DNA from: Fusarium oxysporum f. sp. lycopersici 4287
Lineage: Eukaryota > Ascomycota > Sordariomycetes > Hypocreales > Nectriaceae
DNA: 64,000 bases
NCBI RefSeq assembly: GCF_000149955.1
Contig: NC_030989.1
Location: 1,440,341 to 1,504,340 of the forward strand
Direction of reading: 5' to 3'
In this document: in pieces, positions 20,955 through 35,358 of the stretch
Layout of the letters: the number at the start of each line of letters is the position of its first letter
Position numbering within the stretch: position 1 is the first letter of the stretch
Position numbers and translations under genes: made by a program
The notes under the pieces: generated by a model
What the model saw: only the letters and a program-made list of their open reading frames with translations
Told to the model about the DNA's origin: nothing
Database searches by the model: none

Positions 20955-22072
20955 ATGTCCCTCCGGCCGTCAATAAACTTGACAAGACGCTGTCTTTTCA
21001 GCTTATCATCAACGTCCAGGCGAACTTTTGCTCAACAGACACGGCAAACTCGACCTCCGCCTCCTCCGCCCTTTCAGACGGTCGCAACATGTCCGGAGCC
21101 AACATGCGGGTGCGCGGCTACTCCTGCTATGCCAGAGGATCTCCCTCTGGACCGTGAGGGGCCTCTTAAAGGCGCAATTGCTGGGTATGCAGAGCATGTA
21201 CTAGTGTGTACAGGAAATGCAGATTGGCCATCGAGAATAGAGGATGATAATGGCGGTGATTGCCTCGCTGCGGATCTGAAAGAGTTGTTTGGACGTGGAG
21301 GGACTTATAGCGATGTTGGTTTTCTCTTATTATGTGTGGATTGTCTTGCTGATTCTTGTAGCCTTTTCATAATATTTCTGTTCTCAACTCGTCGTTTCCG
21401 AGCTCTGTTTCACCACGTCCTGAAGTTCAAACCACATCCGTGTATTTGGTTCCAAGCTTCAAATACGTCCCTTTTCTACCACGGGTATCATTTGATAGTG
21501 TAGAAGCACTGGCTAAGGGGTTTCTGCTCCCTAAGAAGCTTCACCCTGCACATGAAGGACTCTCACCTATACATCGGGATCGCTTGACCCGCAAAGAAGG
21601 GTACCAGGGACTACTACCAGGCGTTCAAGATGTTCGCGATGTCTTGGTCTTGATATGTGGACATACAGGACGTGACGCGAGATGCGGTATCATGGCACCT
21701 GTTCTGCAAACTGAGTTTGAGGACAAGTTGGAAATGGAGGGTTTTGACGTCTTGCATGGACCCGTGCAAGTTAATCTCGGCTACAAACAAAGAATACAGG
21801 GAGAAACCGGTGAAGGCAAGACTACAGCTAGAGTTGGTTTGATCAGTCATATCGGAGGTCACAAGTTTGCTGGCAACGTTATCATTTATCTGCCTCCAGA
21901 CCTGAAGATGGGGGATGAGCCTCATCCTTTGGCTGGATGCGGAATTTGGTATGGAAGAGTTGATCCAAAGAATGTGGAGGGTATTGTAAAAGAGACCATT
22001 CTGAGGGGAAATGTGGTTGCGGATATGTTTAGAGGAGGTATTGATGCTGAGCATAAGATGTTGCGGATGTAA
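20955..22072 (+). CDS. AIM32: Aim32/Apd1-family thioredoxin-like [2Fe-2S] protein
   Basis: Two exons (20955-21314, 21362-22072; 47-nt intron with GTTGGT donor and TTGTAG acceptor), 356 aa. The N-terminus is Arg/Ser-rich without acids (SLRPSINLTRRCLFSLSSTSRRTFAQQTRQ), a likely mitochondrial targeting sequence. A Cys-rich block CPEPTCGC follows at about 50. The C-terminal thioredoxin-like domain has ICGHTGRDARCG with Cys219 and Cys228 (C-x8-C), and HIGGHKFAGN with His283 and His287 (H-x3-H). These are the four ligands used by Apd1-type proteins for a bis-histidinyl [2Fe-2S] cluster. Yeast Aim32 is a mitochondrial redox protein linked to import-machinery quality control. The assignment rests on the complete ligand set. 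Confidence 0.87.
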
Positions 22073-22450
22073 GACATATATATGTATTGATAGATGGCTA
22101 GATACCCCAAGTTCGAGACATATGAACAAAAACTCTCCAATAGAAATAAACATTATATAAACCATTACCACGCGTTACGTATTCGCGAATTGTATTCAAT
22201 CATGACGACGATGAGGACATGTTGAGGCGATTCAAGTGATCCACGTGACCTTGATCTAGTAATTACAGCTTCAATTTTTGGTGACCATCAGCTCAAGGAA
22301 CTCTTGAAGATACTGAAAACGACGGGACCACAAGGACCAACTCGAACGTCTGAGCACATCCGCCTTACTTAGTCTGTTTTGGCCTCAGATGGTTTCGTTC
22401 TGGATATGAAAGCTCAATAAGACGACTGAAAAACTCCGAGATCAAAACTG
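22073..22450. other. Short intergenic region
   Basis: The 3' flank of AIM32 and the promoter of CYC2, same strand. Nothing else recognised. Confidence 0.5.
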
Positions 22451-23785
22451 ATGCCCTCACCACCAACCGATATGATGAGAGCCACGTCGAGGATAATCGC
22501 AAGTTCATCGCGGTCTATCACCCAGAACCGACGAATTCTCACAAAATGTGGTCAATTCCAGAGCCGTTTGTCAATAGCTAAGACACAGCCTCCAAGAATC
22601 TCATCACGGAGCCTCTCAACTTCATCACCACCTCGGCAACATGCTTCTGAAAAACCAGACTTTTCTACACCTCTTCAATCACGAATCTTCCCCTCTCTAA
22701 TAGTCGTTGGAATAATTCTTGTCAGTGGCGGCTACTATCTTCTCACGCCGCCGTCTCGACCCAACACTCTCAACGAGATAACCTTTGTTCCCTACGGCAT
22801 CACAGCTCGCGAGGCCATCTCACCAACCTCATTCGTCATCACCGCAGTCCCACGCACACCAAACCCTTCTCTACCATATCTGAACCCCTCAGATAACCAC
22901 TGGAGGTATCCTCTTTGGTCTGTGGAGTTCAAGCAACCTGAGGTGCAAATTTCTCGACATTATACGCCCCTGCCTCCACTGTCTACAGAGGATCCTATAG
23001 ATGGCTCGCTGCGGTTTTATATCCGGACTGTTGGCGATGGTGAAATGTCCAACTATCTAGGTCGAAGACAGGTTGGAGAAGACGTGTTCCTACGTGGTCC
23101 ACACGTTGGCTTTGAACTAGCGCAGCGATTGGGTGAGCACTCTCGTCTTGTCTTCCTTGCCGGCGGTACAGGTGTAGTGCCTGGTATACAAGCAGCGAAG
23201 GCTGTCTTGGAAGCGAACGAAAAGTCAAGCGTTGACCTTCTCTGGGCTGTAAGGAAGAGAGAAGAGGTTCAAAAAAGTGCTCCTCCTCGGCAATCATCGT
23301 GGAAGTTTTGGCAAGAAAAGAAGCCCACGACATTAGGCACTGAGGTCGAGAGCCCTAGCCCCGTCACAAAGCGCTTGCAGGACCTCAAGATGGCCTATGG
23401 TGATCGTCTAAGGATTCAGGTCGTTGTTGACGAGGAGGGAACTCGCTTCCAGGATAGGGATATTAGCAATGCCATTGCAGCATCACCAGGAACCGTTGCT
23501 TCATTTGATGCAGGCTGTCGATTCCACGATCAAGCAATGCATGTTCACGCCTCCGAATTCGCCCTCGCTGAAGGGCCTGGTTGTGTGTGCAAGCCTTCTG
23601 AAGGCACCACCCCCGGGAAAAACTTGTTTATCGTCTCTGGCCCCGACGGTTTCATTGAGTACTATGCCGGGCCCAAGATATGGTTAGGTGGCCAGCAGAC
23701 TCAAGGTCCGGTATCTGGTATAGCTGGCTATCTGCAAAAACAGAACCCTCTCCTGGCAAGAGATTGGCTAGTCCTCAAGATGTAA
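22451..23785 (+). CDS. CYC2: Cyc2-like mitochondrial FAD oxidoreductase (cytochrome c haem attachment)
   Basis: A single exon, 444 aa. The first ATG is used; Met9 is an alternative start. Residues 1-65 are rich in Arg and Ser (targeting sequence), followed by one membrane segment (about 82-99, SLIVVGIILVSGGYYLL). The rest is a ferredoxin-NADP-reductase-type module: SLRFYIRTVGDGEMSNYLG and EDVFLRGPHVGFEL for FAD, and RLVFLAGGTGVVPGIQAAKAVLEA for the nucleotide-binding start. A loop (about 275-300) is variable, and the C-terminus has NLFIVSGPDGFIEYYAGPKIW. Family knowledge: yeast Cyc2 is an inner-membrane flavoprotein that reduces haem/apocytochrome c for lyase action. Cytochrome b5 reductase-like is the broader alternative; the membrane anchor and long insert favour Cyc2. 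Confidence 0.78.
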   Translation: MPSPPTDMMRATSRIIASSSRSITQNRRILTKCGQFQSRLSIAKTQPPRISSRSLSTSSPPRQHASEKPDFSTPLQSRIFPSLIVVGIILVSGGYYLLTPPSRPNTLNEITFVPYGITAREAISPTSFVITAVPRTPNPSLPYLNPSDNHWRYPLWSVEFKQPEVQISRHYTPLPPLSTEDPIDGSLRFYIRTVGDGEMSNYLGRRQVGEDVFLRGPHVGFELAQRLGEHSRLVFLAGGTGVVPGIQAAKAVLEANEKSSVDLLWAVRKREEVQKSAPPRQSSWKFWQEKKPTTLGTEVESPSPVTKRLQDLKMAYGDRLRIQVVVDEEGTRFQDRDISNAIAASPGTVASFDAGCRFHDQAMHVHASEFALAEGPGCVCKPSEGTTPGKNLFIVSGPDGFIEYYAGPKIWLGGQQTQGPVSGIAGYLQKQNPLLARDWLVLKM

Positions 23786-23955
23786 AATCACTGTCAAGAT
23801 GGTCTCATATAATGTATTATAGTTCAAAGCACTCATAAAGAGGCGTAGACATCATCTATTGGGTACAAATAAAACATGTAATACTATGTAACAATGGCGC
23901 CTTCTACGTGATAACCCAACGCCAACACTAAACTCCAAACCCATGACATGTTCCT

Positions 23956-26900
23956 CTAGTGGCTCTGAACCTTCCTATACGACGGAGGCTTCATTGTCCT
24001 CCTAATCAACTTGCCTGCGTATGGCGGGATCAGTGAAACAGCACCAATGGCTAGTACACGCCAGACGAATCCCCTGAGCAGATGTTAGTAAATATGACTC
24101 AACAAATGAAGTGCGACTTACCATGTTATCAAGAACCGAAGGTCAAAGTATCCGCCCAAGAAAGGTATGGAGCCGATATACAAGAGGAAAGTGCCGATGA
24201 TACTAATGATCATAATGGGATGCCATGTAGTAATCTCAATGGCCACCATGAGAAGTTCGTTGAGCACTAGAACGGTATAACTGACAGCAACCATCTTGGG
24301 CCCGTCGACTTCAGTGAGAATCTGTGACAAGCCCTGAATCATGCCGCCTTGGTAGATGGATACAAAGACCCAAACGAAGAAAGTTCTGTACGATAGAGAT
24401 CGTCCAGAAGTGAGTTCCTTGTAGAGCTCAGGGTAGAGGTTGGCAAGGTTCTCGTCCACGTCCTTGTCTAACACAAGTGACAGCACAGGGGCTGCAGTAT
24501 ACACAGTAGCATAGCCGACAAGTAGCCAATCCTACAATCGTCAGTGGTCATGAACGGAGAAATCAAGTCCACGGCTTACCTTGTATAGACCCTCAGGCTC
24601 AAACTTGATAGCAATACTGTACATAGTCTGACATACAGCAATGATCAAACCACGGTGAATAACAAACTGCGCGAGCTTAGCACTTCGCTTGTAACTGTTA
24701 CGACCATGCCAGACCAATAGCTTGACCAGATGACAGAACTGCTCAATAGAAAAGTCTGCCGCCAAACTAGCCTGTCGACCTTCCTTGCCAACAATGCCGA
24801 CACCAACATCAGCAGCTTGGATCATTGAGACATCGTTGCCACCATCGCCGATACAGCATACGCGCTTTTTAGTGTACTCGCGGATGAGTTTGGCAACTTC
24901 GGCTTTTTGGTTTGGCGAACAACGGCAAGCAACAACGGTGGGCAGCTGGACGGCGATGGAGATAAACTCAAGACGGAAATGTGTCAAAAAGAGAGCCAGA
25001 CTTTCGCCATCTACCAGGAGACAAGCGTCTGTCTTGCTCCGGAGAAAGTCAAGATGTTCTTGGGCGTTATCCTTCTTCTTGAGCTTGGAAACTGTATAGA
25101 TGTACTGACCGCGAGCCACCAGTTTGGAGCTGACGGCAACACATCTGGCAGTCTCGACCTTGTCACCAGTCAACATCCAAATCTTGATACCAGCATTGCG
25201 GAGGAGCTCCAGAGAGGGTTTTACGTCCTTTTGCAGCTTATCCTCGACACCAGTCACGCCAATTAGTTCCAGATCATGTTCCAGGTAGTGTGAGACCACC
25301 CGCTGCATGCCAGCATCACGCCCACTGATCGAAAGCGAGGCTTCTTGATAGCGAGCCGAGAACTCCTTGTACTGATCGTATGAGAGCTTCTTGCGACCAA
25401 CGACCAGCGTACGTAAGCCTTCGCGCGCCATATTGGCGGTCTCCTCGTCGAGCCAATCATTCGCTGCAACGATGGAGCTCATGACTGTATCAGCACCCTT
25501 CTGGAAGAACCAGATTTCGCCAGTAGAGAGACTCGGATTCTTCACCTTGACGTCTTCGTGGAAGTGAACGATGGTACCCATTCGCTTGCCTTCGGAAGTA
25601 AAAGGGAAAACGTCAAGGATTCGCACGCGAACCACCGGTCTCTTGCTGTTCGTGTATTCCAATACCATACTCTTGCGATCTCGGTACACAAGTCTCAAAC
25701 CGACTGATTCTGTCCACTTGACAATGGCGATTTCGTCAGGAGATGATGCTTGATATCCAGTAACCTCTTTGCCATCCTCAATGTCAACAGTAGGTGTAAC
25801 ATTATGGCAAAGGGCGAGTGCCAGAACTACATCTCGAACTCGCGTGCCAATCTCTCGTCTTGTACGTGTCGTGCCCATAGTTGTAGTGCTAGAGTATGTG
25901 GATGACGGAGTGATAAGCATGTTCTGGGCAGCAGAGTCTGCGGATGGTGGGATGTAGAAGCCTTGTTTAACATACGTTGACACTTCGTCCATTGCCTCGT
26001 TGGCATAAGACACAGTACCAACGTGAATCTTCTTCATTTCCATCTCATTCTGGGTTAATGTACCAGTTTTGTCGCTGAGCAGGTATTCAATTCGGCCGAG
26101 ATCTTCAGGTATAGTACTTGTTCGAACAACTGCTCCAGGCATACCAGGATCGCGTTGGATAAACCAGGAATATGCGCTCTTGCCCATGTCCAAGTTCACA
26201 CGCAGACTGATGGGGACAATAGTAGAGAACAAAACCAAAAATCGCATGATCTTGACGTACCACACATTGTCTTTGGTGTTTCCGAAACCCTCGAGTGCGA
26301 CAAGGATGATGGAAAGGGCCAATGTCAACGCGCACAAGATCTTAGTCAAAGAGTTGATCTCGTATTCGAGCAGGCCGGTCTTGGAACGTGAGGGGGCTGT
26401 CGATAGAGCAGATCGCGTCTGAGGACCTGTGTACATGATGACGGCCAGTGTCGTGGCTTGCGAGGCGATGACAGTATTGGCCCATGCTGTGTTATCTATT
26501 GACAGAGCAGCCGTGTGGGAAGCGTCAGAGTCTTGTACTGTCGCATGGTGCGCCAATGCATCCTTTCGAGATTCCACCAGCTCGATTGTGCCCAGAAACT
26601 CGTTTACCTTCCTGTCTGGCTTTCCACCGGTGACGCGCAGACGAACAAACTCCTCCGCCGGTAGATTTTGTGTAAGCGGTGAAGCAAGTCTGAGCTTCCA
26701 ATCCGTCTCACCATCCAACTGATCGGTCCTGATAAAAGTCTCCCCTCCTGGTCCGCTTTCAGTCTCTTGCTCTGGTGCCGCTTCTGCGGGTTGCTTGCCC
26801 TTTGCTTGAGGCTCTTCGCCGTCGAACGCCAACAAGGTATCCTCCTCTGCTGGTTCTTCAGGAATCGGTGCAGGGGCTGGTGCCTCGGAAGTGAAGCATT

Positions 26901-27963
26901 TTAATATGACAACATCTGCAGGTACACGTTGACCCTTTGTAAGTTTGAGAACATCGCCAACTTTCAAGTCTTTTGACTTGCGGCTGACTTCGACGACTCG
27001 TGAGGATGGCGGGGGTGCCTCGACGTCGTCTTCCTCCAGAATGTCTGACAAATTCTCTCGAGCCCCCTTTGACTTCTTCCTAGAGTGTTTCTGTAACACT
27101 TCAGACTTGAGCAGTTTTCGTTGGCGTACAGGGGCAAGGTTGGAGTCGGCCTCCTGGAAAACCAGAATGTTGTACTCTTCTGAATTCGCTTCAGTGTCTC
27201 TTCGCCGTCTGGCAATATCATCGAAGGCCTCCTTTCCCATGGTAATACAGAGTACGAACGCCAATGGTGCAATGTAGGTTAACAAGTAGCCAATTCTCAG
27301 GGCGGGTATCGCCTGCGACAGTGCCACGAGAAGGAAGTACATGTTGAAGAAGAATGAGAATTCGTTATAGAGGGTGATGGGGAGGAATGTCAAGGCTGTG
27401 TACTTGGCATTTGAGATGATGTTGTTTGGAAATCGCACAGGTTGAGTCGATCCCACGGCCACATGTCGAGAGGAGGATGGGTCGTCGTCTTCTTGATCCT
27501 CCGCATCGCTCGGTTCTGGTTTCTTCGAGCCCGACATGAAACTGGGGAGTCGTAACCGTGAAGATACTCGATCCGAGTTCATGGACTTCCGGCTTTGCGA
27601 AGGCTGCCCCCCTAGCAATGGTTGATCGTCCTCATTGTAACCGCTTCCTTCCGACCATCGAGACGCACTGCTATTATGTTCCCCTAATAATGCCTGGGAA
27701 TGTTCGTCGTTTCCGTCTCTATCCTGGCCGAGGTCGCCATACCCGCGATTCCTCTTTCCAGCTCGCCGCACTCCACCCATGCGCAAATTTCGCAGCGCTA
27801 TCCGCGATGTCTGTGGCTCGGTTGAAGGGCGCTCGTTGTCCCTTGGAGCTGGAGTAGTTGATATTGGGTCGAGCTCCTGAATATCTAGATCAAGGTCGGA
27901 ATCGGAGTCATTCGCGGGAGAGTCGGGTGGGTCGGAAGCTCGATATCGTGGTGAGGGCGGCAT
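23956..27963 (-). CDS. NEO1: P4-ATPase phospholipid flippase, Neo1 type
   Basis: Three exons: 24580-27963, 24122-24531, 23956-24073, with introns of 48 nt each (GTAAGC...TTGTAG and GTAAGT...CTCAG), 1303 aa. The N-terminal 160 residues are disordered and acidic. Then come TM1-2 (FLPITLYNEFSFFFNMYFLLVALSQ), the actuator with DQLDGETDWKLR (P4 variant of TGE), the phosphorylation motif SDKTGTLTQNEM with Asp631, MLTGDKVETA, and GDGGNDVSMI. Four or more membrane segments follow. Family knowledge: Neo1 flips PE/PS across Golgi/endosome membranes and, unlike other fungal P4-ATPases, needs no Cdc50 subunit. An Asp/Ser-rich insert (about 370-405, EEPAEEDTLL) interrupts the actuator domain. Head-to-tail convergent with CYC2, 170 bp between stops. 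Confidence 0.93.
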
Positions 27964-29678
27964 CCCTGGCTAAGCTCCTGACGATGAGGAGGAATAGAAA
28001 AGGTGCTGTGTTAAAAGTGAAGAATGGAGGATGGGAGCTAGCGGTGCTGCTCAGACATGCTGCGGCGGTGATATGAGGACGTTTACGATTCTTTTCGTAG
28101 TCGTGCTTTTCTAATTGTAAGACTTTCCTCCCTCGTGTTCCTTGTCGAGGAATTCGGTGTTCGTCTTTGTTCTTTCAGTTGTATACCGTTGGAGGCCGTC
28201 GAATCTTTAGGAGCTCTTATCTGTATCGCATTTCAGGGTCGAAGTCGCAAAGGGATCGACGCGTTCAATGTCCGTCCGGCGAACTTGTTGTTGATGAATG
28301 CTGGCAGCAATCGAATAGAGGCCGAATTGTGTTTCGTTTGGTGCACTTGATGTTTGTTGAGAAATGGTGACTCGTGTCTTGGCTCACAAGGGGACAGATC
28401 ATTTCAAGACTGGGTGCTGTATCATTTGTATTGTCGTAGCCTACGCTATTGCCAAGCGTCCTCTGGGGGGGCGTCACCTTCAAAAGTGTCCCGCTGCCAT
28501 TTAGAGAGCCCGGTTCTCATAGATACCTCCCATACTACTGTAAATTAGCCTTCTTCCAGGTATTTCGCATGTAGCTTAGTGGGGCATGGCGGTAGCTGTC
28601 CCTGACAGATTACGTGGAGGTGCATGCTTACCCTGAACGACCTCAGGAAATCTCTAGTTCGTGACTTTATGTTAACATGAGGATACGTTTGATTTCCACT
28701 ACCTATTATCAGGCAGATGGATATTTAAACTATAGGTCTACGTCACAAGTGTACGTACGTACTTTGAATCACATGTAAAATGTCTTACTAGTTTTCGTTC
28801 ATCCAAAAACTTCTGGGCCTTTGTTCAACTCTCCCAGAAACATTGAGTCTCATCATGAGAACCATCCACGCAACCCACGTGGTTATTCAAGGCACTGGTC
28901 AGATGGTTGAAGGAAAGGAGACGGATCATCAAGCGCAATAAGTTTCGTAGGTATTATCGGCGGTGACGATTTAATATTAAACACTATCTCAATTCCTTCG
29001 TAAACACATGATATACATTTTTTCGGAAGGAATTGTATATTTTTCCAACTGTCTCTTGGGTAGTATTTTACATACATTGACTTCATATCCGCCAGGACCG
29101 TTTCGTGCTACAGTTTAAAACCCAAGAAATATTTCAGACATACTAACCGCCGTACGCCTTATCCATAATACGCCGTCAAAGCTCGGAATTGTGTTTCCAT
29201 TCGTCGTTGGGTCTATGTATTCGATGGGTAGTATAGACATGAAACGCGTGGTTGTATTCATTGGGAGTGAGAGTAAGCTGTGACATTACTTAACATAATA
29301 CTTTTAAGCGTTCCTAACCCCCAATGGAAAATTTATACAGAGTACAAAGAAAAAATTAACAATAGAAGCTAGCTTTAGTATAAAATGGGAAATGGTTCAT
29401 ATGTAGCATTCTAACGCAAACAAAGTATTGGCTACAGGGTAGGCTTGTCATTCAGCACGCACGTGACCGTCATAGCGTCTGAACGCGCCTGGTATCCATG
29501 GAGCAGCTCGTTGGCTCAGCTTCAGTCGCAAATATTTAGAAGCTTCTGCGACAGCAAAAACAACCATCATCGCGATCATCACATCACGAATTGCCCCACT
29601 ACACGAATCGAAGTCTCGCGCCGATATAACTGTCATCGAAAATAATAACTGTCGGCATATTCGACACCCGCCGACACC
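27964..29678. other. Divergent intergenic region, about 1.7 kb
   Basis: Contains the NEO1 leader/promoter (about 27964-28400) and the RVB1 promoter. The centre (28700-29430) is AT-rich with no long frame. No repeat or RNA gene recognised. Confidence 0.5.
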
Positions 29679-31253
<1,575 letters not shown>

Positions 31254-33188
31254 AATGGAGAGGCTGCAGAGCCTGAGGGTGTTGAATTTCAGTTTCGAAG
31301 GCGCTGGGTGTGAGGGAAGACGTGTCATAATTACTACTTTTTAAAGGAGCTACGTGGTTGATAAGGAAAGAAAACACCTGACCTCTAGCTATTGTGTACT
31401 TGATAGGGAACCATGGAATACTACAGAGAATTGGCGTCGGGCTGGCTCAGATAGGCCACTGGCTATTAACCATTGGCCATATCAAGATATGAGAGAGAAT
31501 GGCATCTGCAAATCCCTGTCTAACTTTAGCTCCCTTCTAGGTGGGAGGTGTGTGCCTCCCTTGTCTTGTGCTCCCATTATGTTAAGCTAAATCTACACCA
31601 AACAACAAAGTGGCACCCTCCTACAAGCTCTTTGATCATTCAGCAACCACTTCAACTTCGGCATCCAAGCCCTAGACACTGGGTCAGATGGGGTCGGATG
31701 GTGGAGCGGGAGCAATCCTGCGTTACCAATGCCAGCCTATCTCATCTTATTTCAGCTGCCGTCTCAAGCCTTGATGGGAACTGTTGGTTCGCATAACTAA
31801 ATATGGTTAGATATTCAAAGAAAGTCGCCCTTGAACGAGTTTATGCATCACGTGCTACGTATAAACTTGTGCCAATTTCGGAGACGACATTGTCTTTGTT
31901 TCAGTCCCTACTACCAAACATTCCAGCCCCAGACTAAGACCAGACATAGTCCACATTCCGGCTCGACATTGCACTGCATTGTCGTTGTTGGATGAGGCTG
32001 GAATCAACAAGGGGTTAGTTAGAGTCAGAATGTGCTGTGCTTGGACTAGTTGAGGGTCGGTATTCACATCATAATGAGCGGACGTGCTCTGCATGGGGAG
32101 ACAAAAAGATGGACCAGGGAGGAAAGGGAGAAAAGATGATATATCATGGCAAAGTCCGTGGGTTATGGTTCTCTTTGTGAGCGTTTTTTGTTTCCCGTCC
32201 TGTTTCGTTGGGTCCTATCACATTCGCTCATATTCCCACACACTCTCATTCTCTCACTTGTTATCAGGTTTTAACTAACAGACCCCGGCCCCCTTTCGTC
32301 CTACTTTACTAGGGACTGCACCCGACTGCGGCAAATACCTTGTTCCCTGTTCCTGGTGCCGTACACTTCCTAGTGGTCAAGTGGCTACGGAAGTGCAGCT
32401 GTTACTGCCGACAGACCGGGCGATACATTGGATGTGCAGACGCAGGACCAAGCTCTAAGCCAAACCTGCAGAGAACTGGGACATGTAGGGGTATTCCCCG
32501 CTGTTTACTCTTAGCAGCCCCTGGTGCAGTACGGTTAATCTATCTTGCGCATTGGTAAAGAACACAGTGGGAGAGTTAAGCTGAGCTTATCAAAGAACAA
32601 GAGGGTGTCATTGGATGACAAGGGAAAGGCTGTGAAGTTAAGGTGACAAGAAAAGAAGTGAAGAGAAGGGAAATCTAGGGGATCTAAGAAAAGAAACAAG
32701 AAAAAGTCAAGACAAGAGATCAAAGACGAAGGCGATAATGAGCCACGCCTAATTTCCCACTTTAGGCCCCGACGGAAAGAAAGGAAGCGAAAGAAAGAGA
32801 CAGCATTACAGGTGCAAGCAGTTTCATTGTTCTTTGGAGGCTACTGAATGGGCTACCATTGAACACACAAAGACACGGCACTGCACAGACAGACAGTGGC
32901 CCAACACTGCGAGAATCATTCTATCTTCTTTCAGTCAAGAAAGGGAAAAAAGCAGAGAAGAGCCTATTCTGAGGAACGAAAAGGCCATAATAGCACACGA
33001 TCATTGATTCTATCTTTATTTCCTATATCTACCTCACCAAGAAGTTGCGTCTCCTCAGCTCATCTCTCGGCCTCAATCTCAACGGCACCGAGACCAGGGT
33101 ACAGGGTCTACCACCTCCCGTTCGTTTGCCTGTCAGAGGAACCAAAGGAAAGCAAAGCAAGGCAAAGAAGAAGGAAAGTCAAGCAAAA
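31254..33188. other. Intergenic, about 1.9 kb, with a purine-rich leader before the HMG gene
   Basis: The first kb shows nothing. From about 32540 to 33190 the plus strand is strongly AG/A-rich (repeated AAAGAAG-like words) with short CT blocks, typical of a long fungal leader of a regulatory gene. No coding frame starting with ATG is persuasive. Confidence 0.5.
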
Positions 33189-35358
33189 ATGACACAGGTC
33201 ATCTCTTTGGTTACGCCCTCCCAGGCTATGACCCCGGCCCACTCACCCATGGATTCTGATGACTACGATAGGCCCCGAGCCTTTCGTGCACTCCCCGACA
33301 CTCCAGACTCTCCTAGTCCTCGCACTGCTGGCTTGGGTAGAAAACGTGCCGCTCCCATCAACACTTCTGACGCTAGCTATGGTAGACTTGAGAGACTCAA
33401 ACTGAGTACGCCGAGCAGTATGGCAAGTAATGAAGCTACAAGAGATATTTGTCTCTGCACTCCGGCGCCCAAGATCCCACGACCTCGAAATGGTGAGTCG
33501 CTTCTTTCTTTTTCTTTCTTTCTTTGTTGATATGCTATTTCGTTGGTCATGATAGTGAAGCTTGGAGTTGTGGATAGTGACAACATTTATGCACAATCAT
33601 CCTCCAACATATATTCAACATCATAGCTGACCGTTACCAATAGCTTTCATACTGTATCGCCAACATCACCAAGCCCAAGTTGTCGCTCGCAACCCAAACC
33701 TGTCCAACCCTGACATCTCCAAGATCATTGGAGAACAGTGGAAGGACGAGCCCCAAGAAGTCAAAGACAACTGGAAAGCACTGGCGGATGAAGAAAAGCA
33801 ACGCCATCAGCAACAGTACCCTGACTATCGCTATCAGCCACGACGTGGTAACAAGTCACAAGGCCTCCGATCAGGATCTGTCTCCGCTGATGAATCTGGG
33901 AGATGCTTAAAGTGCAACCTCCGGTGCATTGCAACCCCCTCAACCCCCTCTACACCATACCCCACACCATCGGCGAGTGAAGGCAGAGCTCCCCCGTATC
34001 CATATACGCCGGCTTTGCGTGATCCAGAGGCAGCTCGTCGTGGAAGTTTTGGTAATTTGGCTATGAGACAACAACAGCCTTCCAAGCGTTCTCCTTATCG
34101 AGAAGTAGAGGAATACGGCCCCGAGTCACCAGAAATGAAGAGACGTCGCTACAACACTACTGTCAGCTATCACCCGATATCATCCCCGGGGACGGTGGGA
34201 CGGGCATTGTCACTAGGAGCGGCTCCCCAGAGACCGTACCCTGTCACGCCTCTGCCCGAGCCGTACTTTACTAGATCAAAGTCAGGCCCGATGCCTCCCC
34301 CCCCACGACCAGCAGCAGGAGGGCCTTGGCCCCACCAGGAACATCGAGGCCGGCACCCTTCCTATGATGATGAGTCCCTCAGACTCCCTCCACTGCAGAC
34401 TCAAACTGCCATGTCTCCCACGAATGCACAAGAGGTTGATATTCGACAGCTCCAGACTCCAGTCACGGGGCTTGGAATATCGAATGCTCGAGATCCCCAA
34501 GCTAGAAGCGTGGAGGCCATGGTCATGTCTATTCCGTTCACCCGAAAGCTAGCTGTGCTCTCTAAGATAAATCACACTCCTATCAGCTCTCTAGGTCCTG
34601 GAACCTTATCTCTTGAGAAAGTCGAGAACAGGGGGGCTGTCATTGCCGTAGAGGGGCCGAAGCCAAGAATATTGAAGCATGTTGGCTTGCTGGTTGAGCG
34701 AGCGCTTTCGACCTCCAACGAAATCGCACTCAAGACCTGGGGACAGATGACGGGAGACGATATCAACAGCAATCAAACTGGCTCCCAGGACAACGACGAG
34801 CCGTCAGAGTCGAACGCCAGCCTTGTGTCATGTTTTGAAACGATGATTCAATGGCACCAGAAGTCACGAGAGATGGTAAAACACATTACCAGCCAACCCG
34901 AATCGCTACGTGGATCACAGCGGGAGAGGGACTCCGATTCACCAATTTCACGACGTGGTTCAGTTGAAGAGGACAACGCCTCCAGATCATCATGGGATGA
35001 CAACGGTAGTTCAAAGATACCGGTTGCCCTTATTAAGGAAGGATTCAGCCTCACTCTTTCGGACTCGTTCGCCTGTAAGATACCCATTGCGGACGCCTAT
35101 GCACCGATCGACCATTGGCAGTGGATGGCTACCCTCTGGCGCGGTACCATCAATCCCGACCTTGTTGTCTACGTGAAACCAAGTCTAGAGGACGAGATCG
35201 CGAAGTGCGGAACGGTCGATTCCTACAAGGGGCTCATGGTTGTCCGTGTTGCGGTGGGTAAAGACTTGGATGATGCAACTGAACGACGAATTGTTTTTGA
35301 AGTCATTGAATGGGTACGGGGAGGGAGCTTCAGAGAGAAAGCCGACAAGACACGTTGA
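33189..35358 (+). CDS. HMG-box transcription regulator (Ste11/Rox1/MATA_HMG-like)
   Basis: Exons 33189-33492 and 33644-35358, 151-nt intron (GTGAGT...CAATAG), 672 aa. The ATG at 33189 is the first in frame. Residues about 98-170 form an HMG box: RPRN|AFILYRQHHQAQVVA, then SKIIGEQWKDE and WKALADEEKQRHQQQYPDYRY. The intron splits the Ala codon at the box start. A short Cys cluster (CLKCNLRC) and Ser/Pro/Thr-rich tracts follow. The C-terminal half (about 420-660) looks folded and carries paired acidic/Ser stretches. Family knowledge: sequence-specific minor-groove binder; relatives control mating, sexual development or hypoxic genes. The box is of the sequence-specific (MATA) type, not HMGB. It is not a mating-type gene by context. 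Confidence 0.86.
33503..33526 (+). repeat. TTTC microsatellite in the HMG gene intron
   Basis: CTTTCTTTTTCTTTCTTTCTTT lies just after the GTGAGT donor; its length could vary between strains without affecting the protein. Confidence 0.6.
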
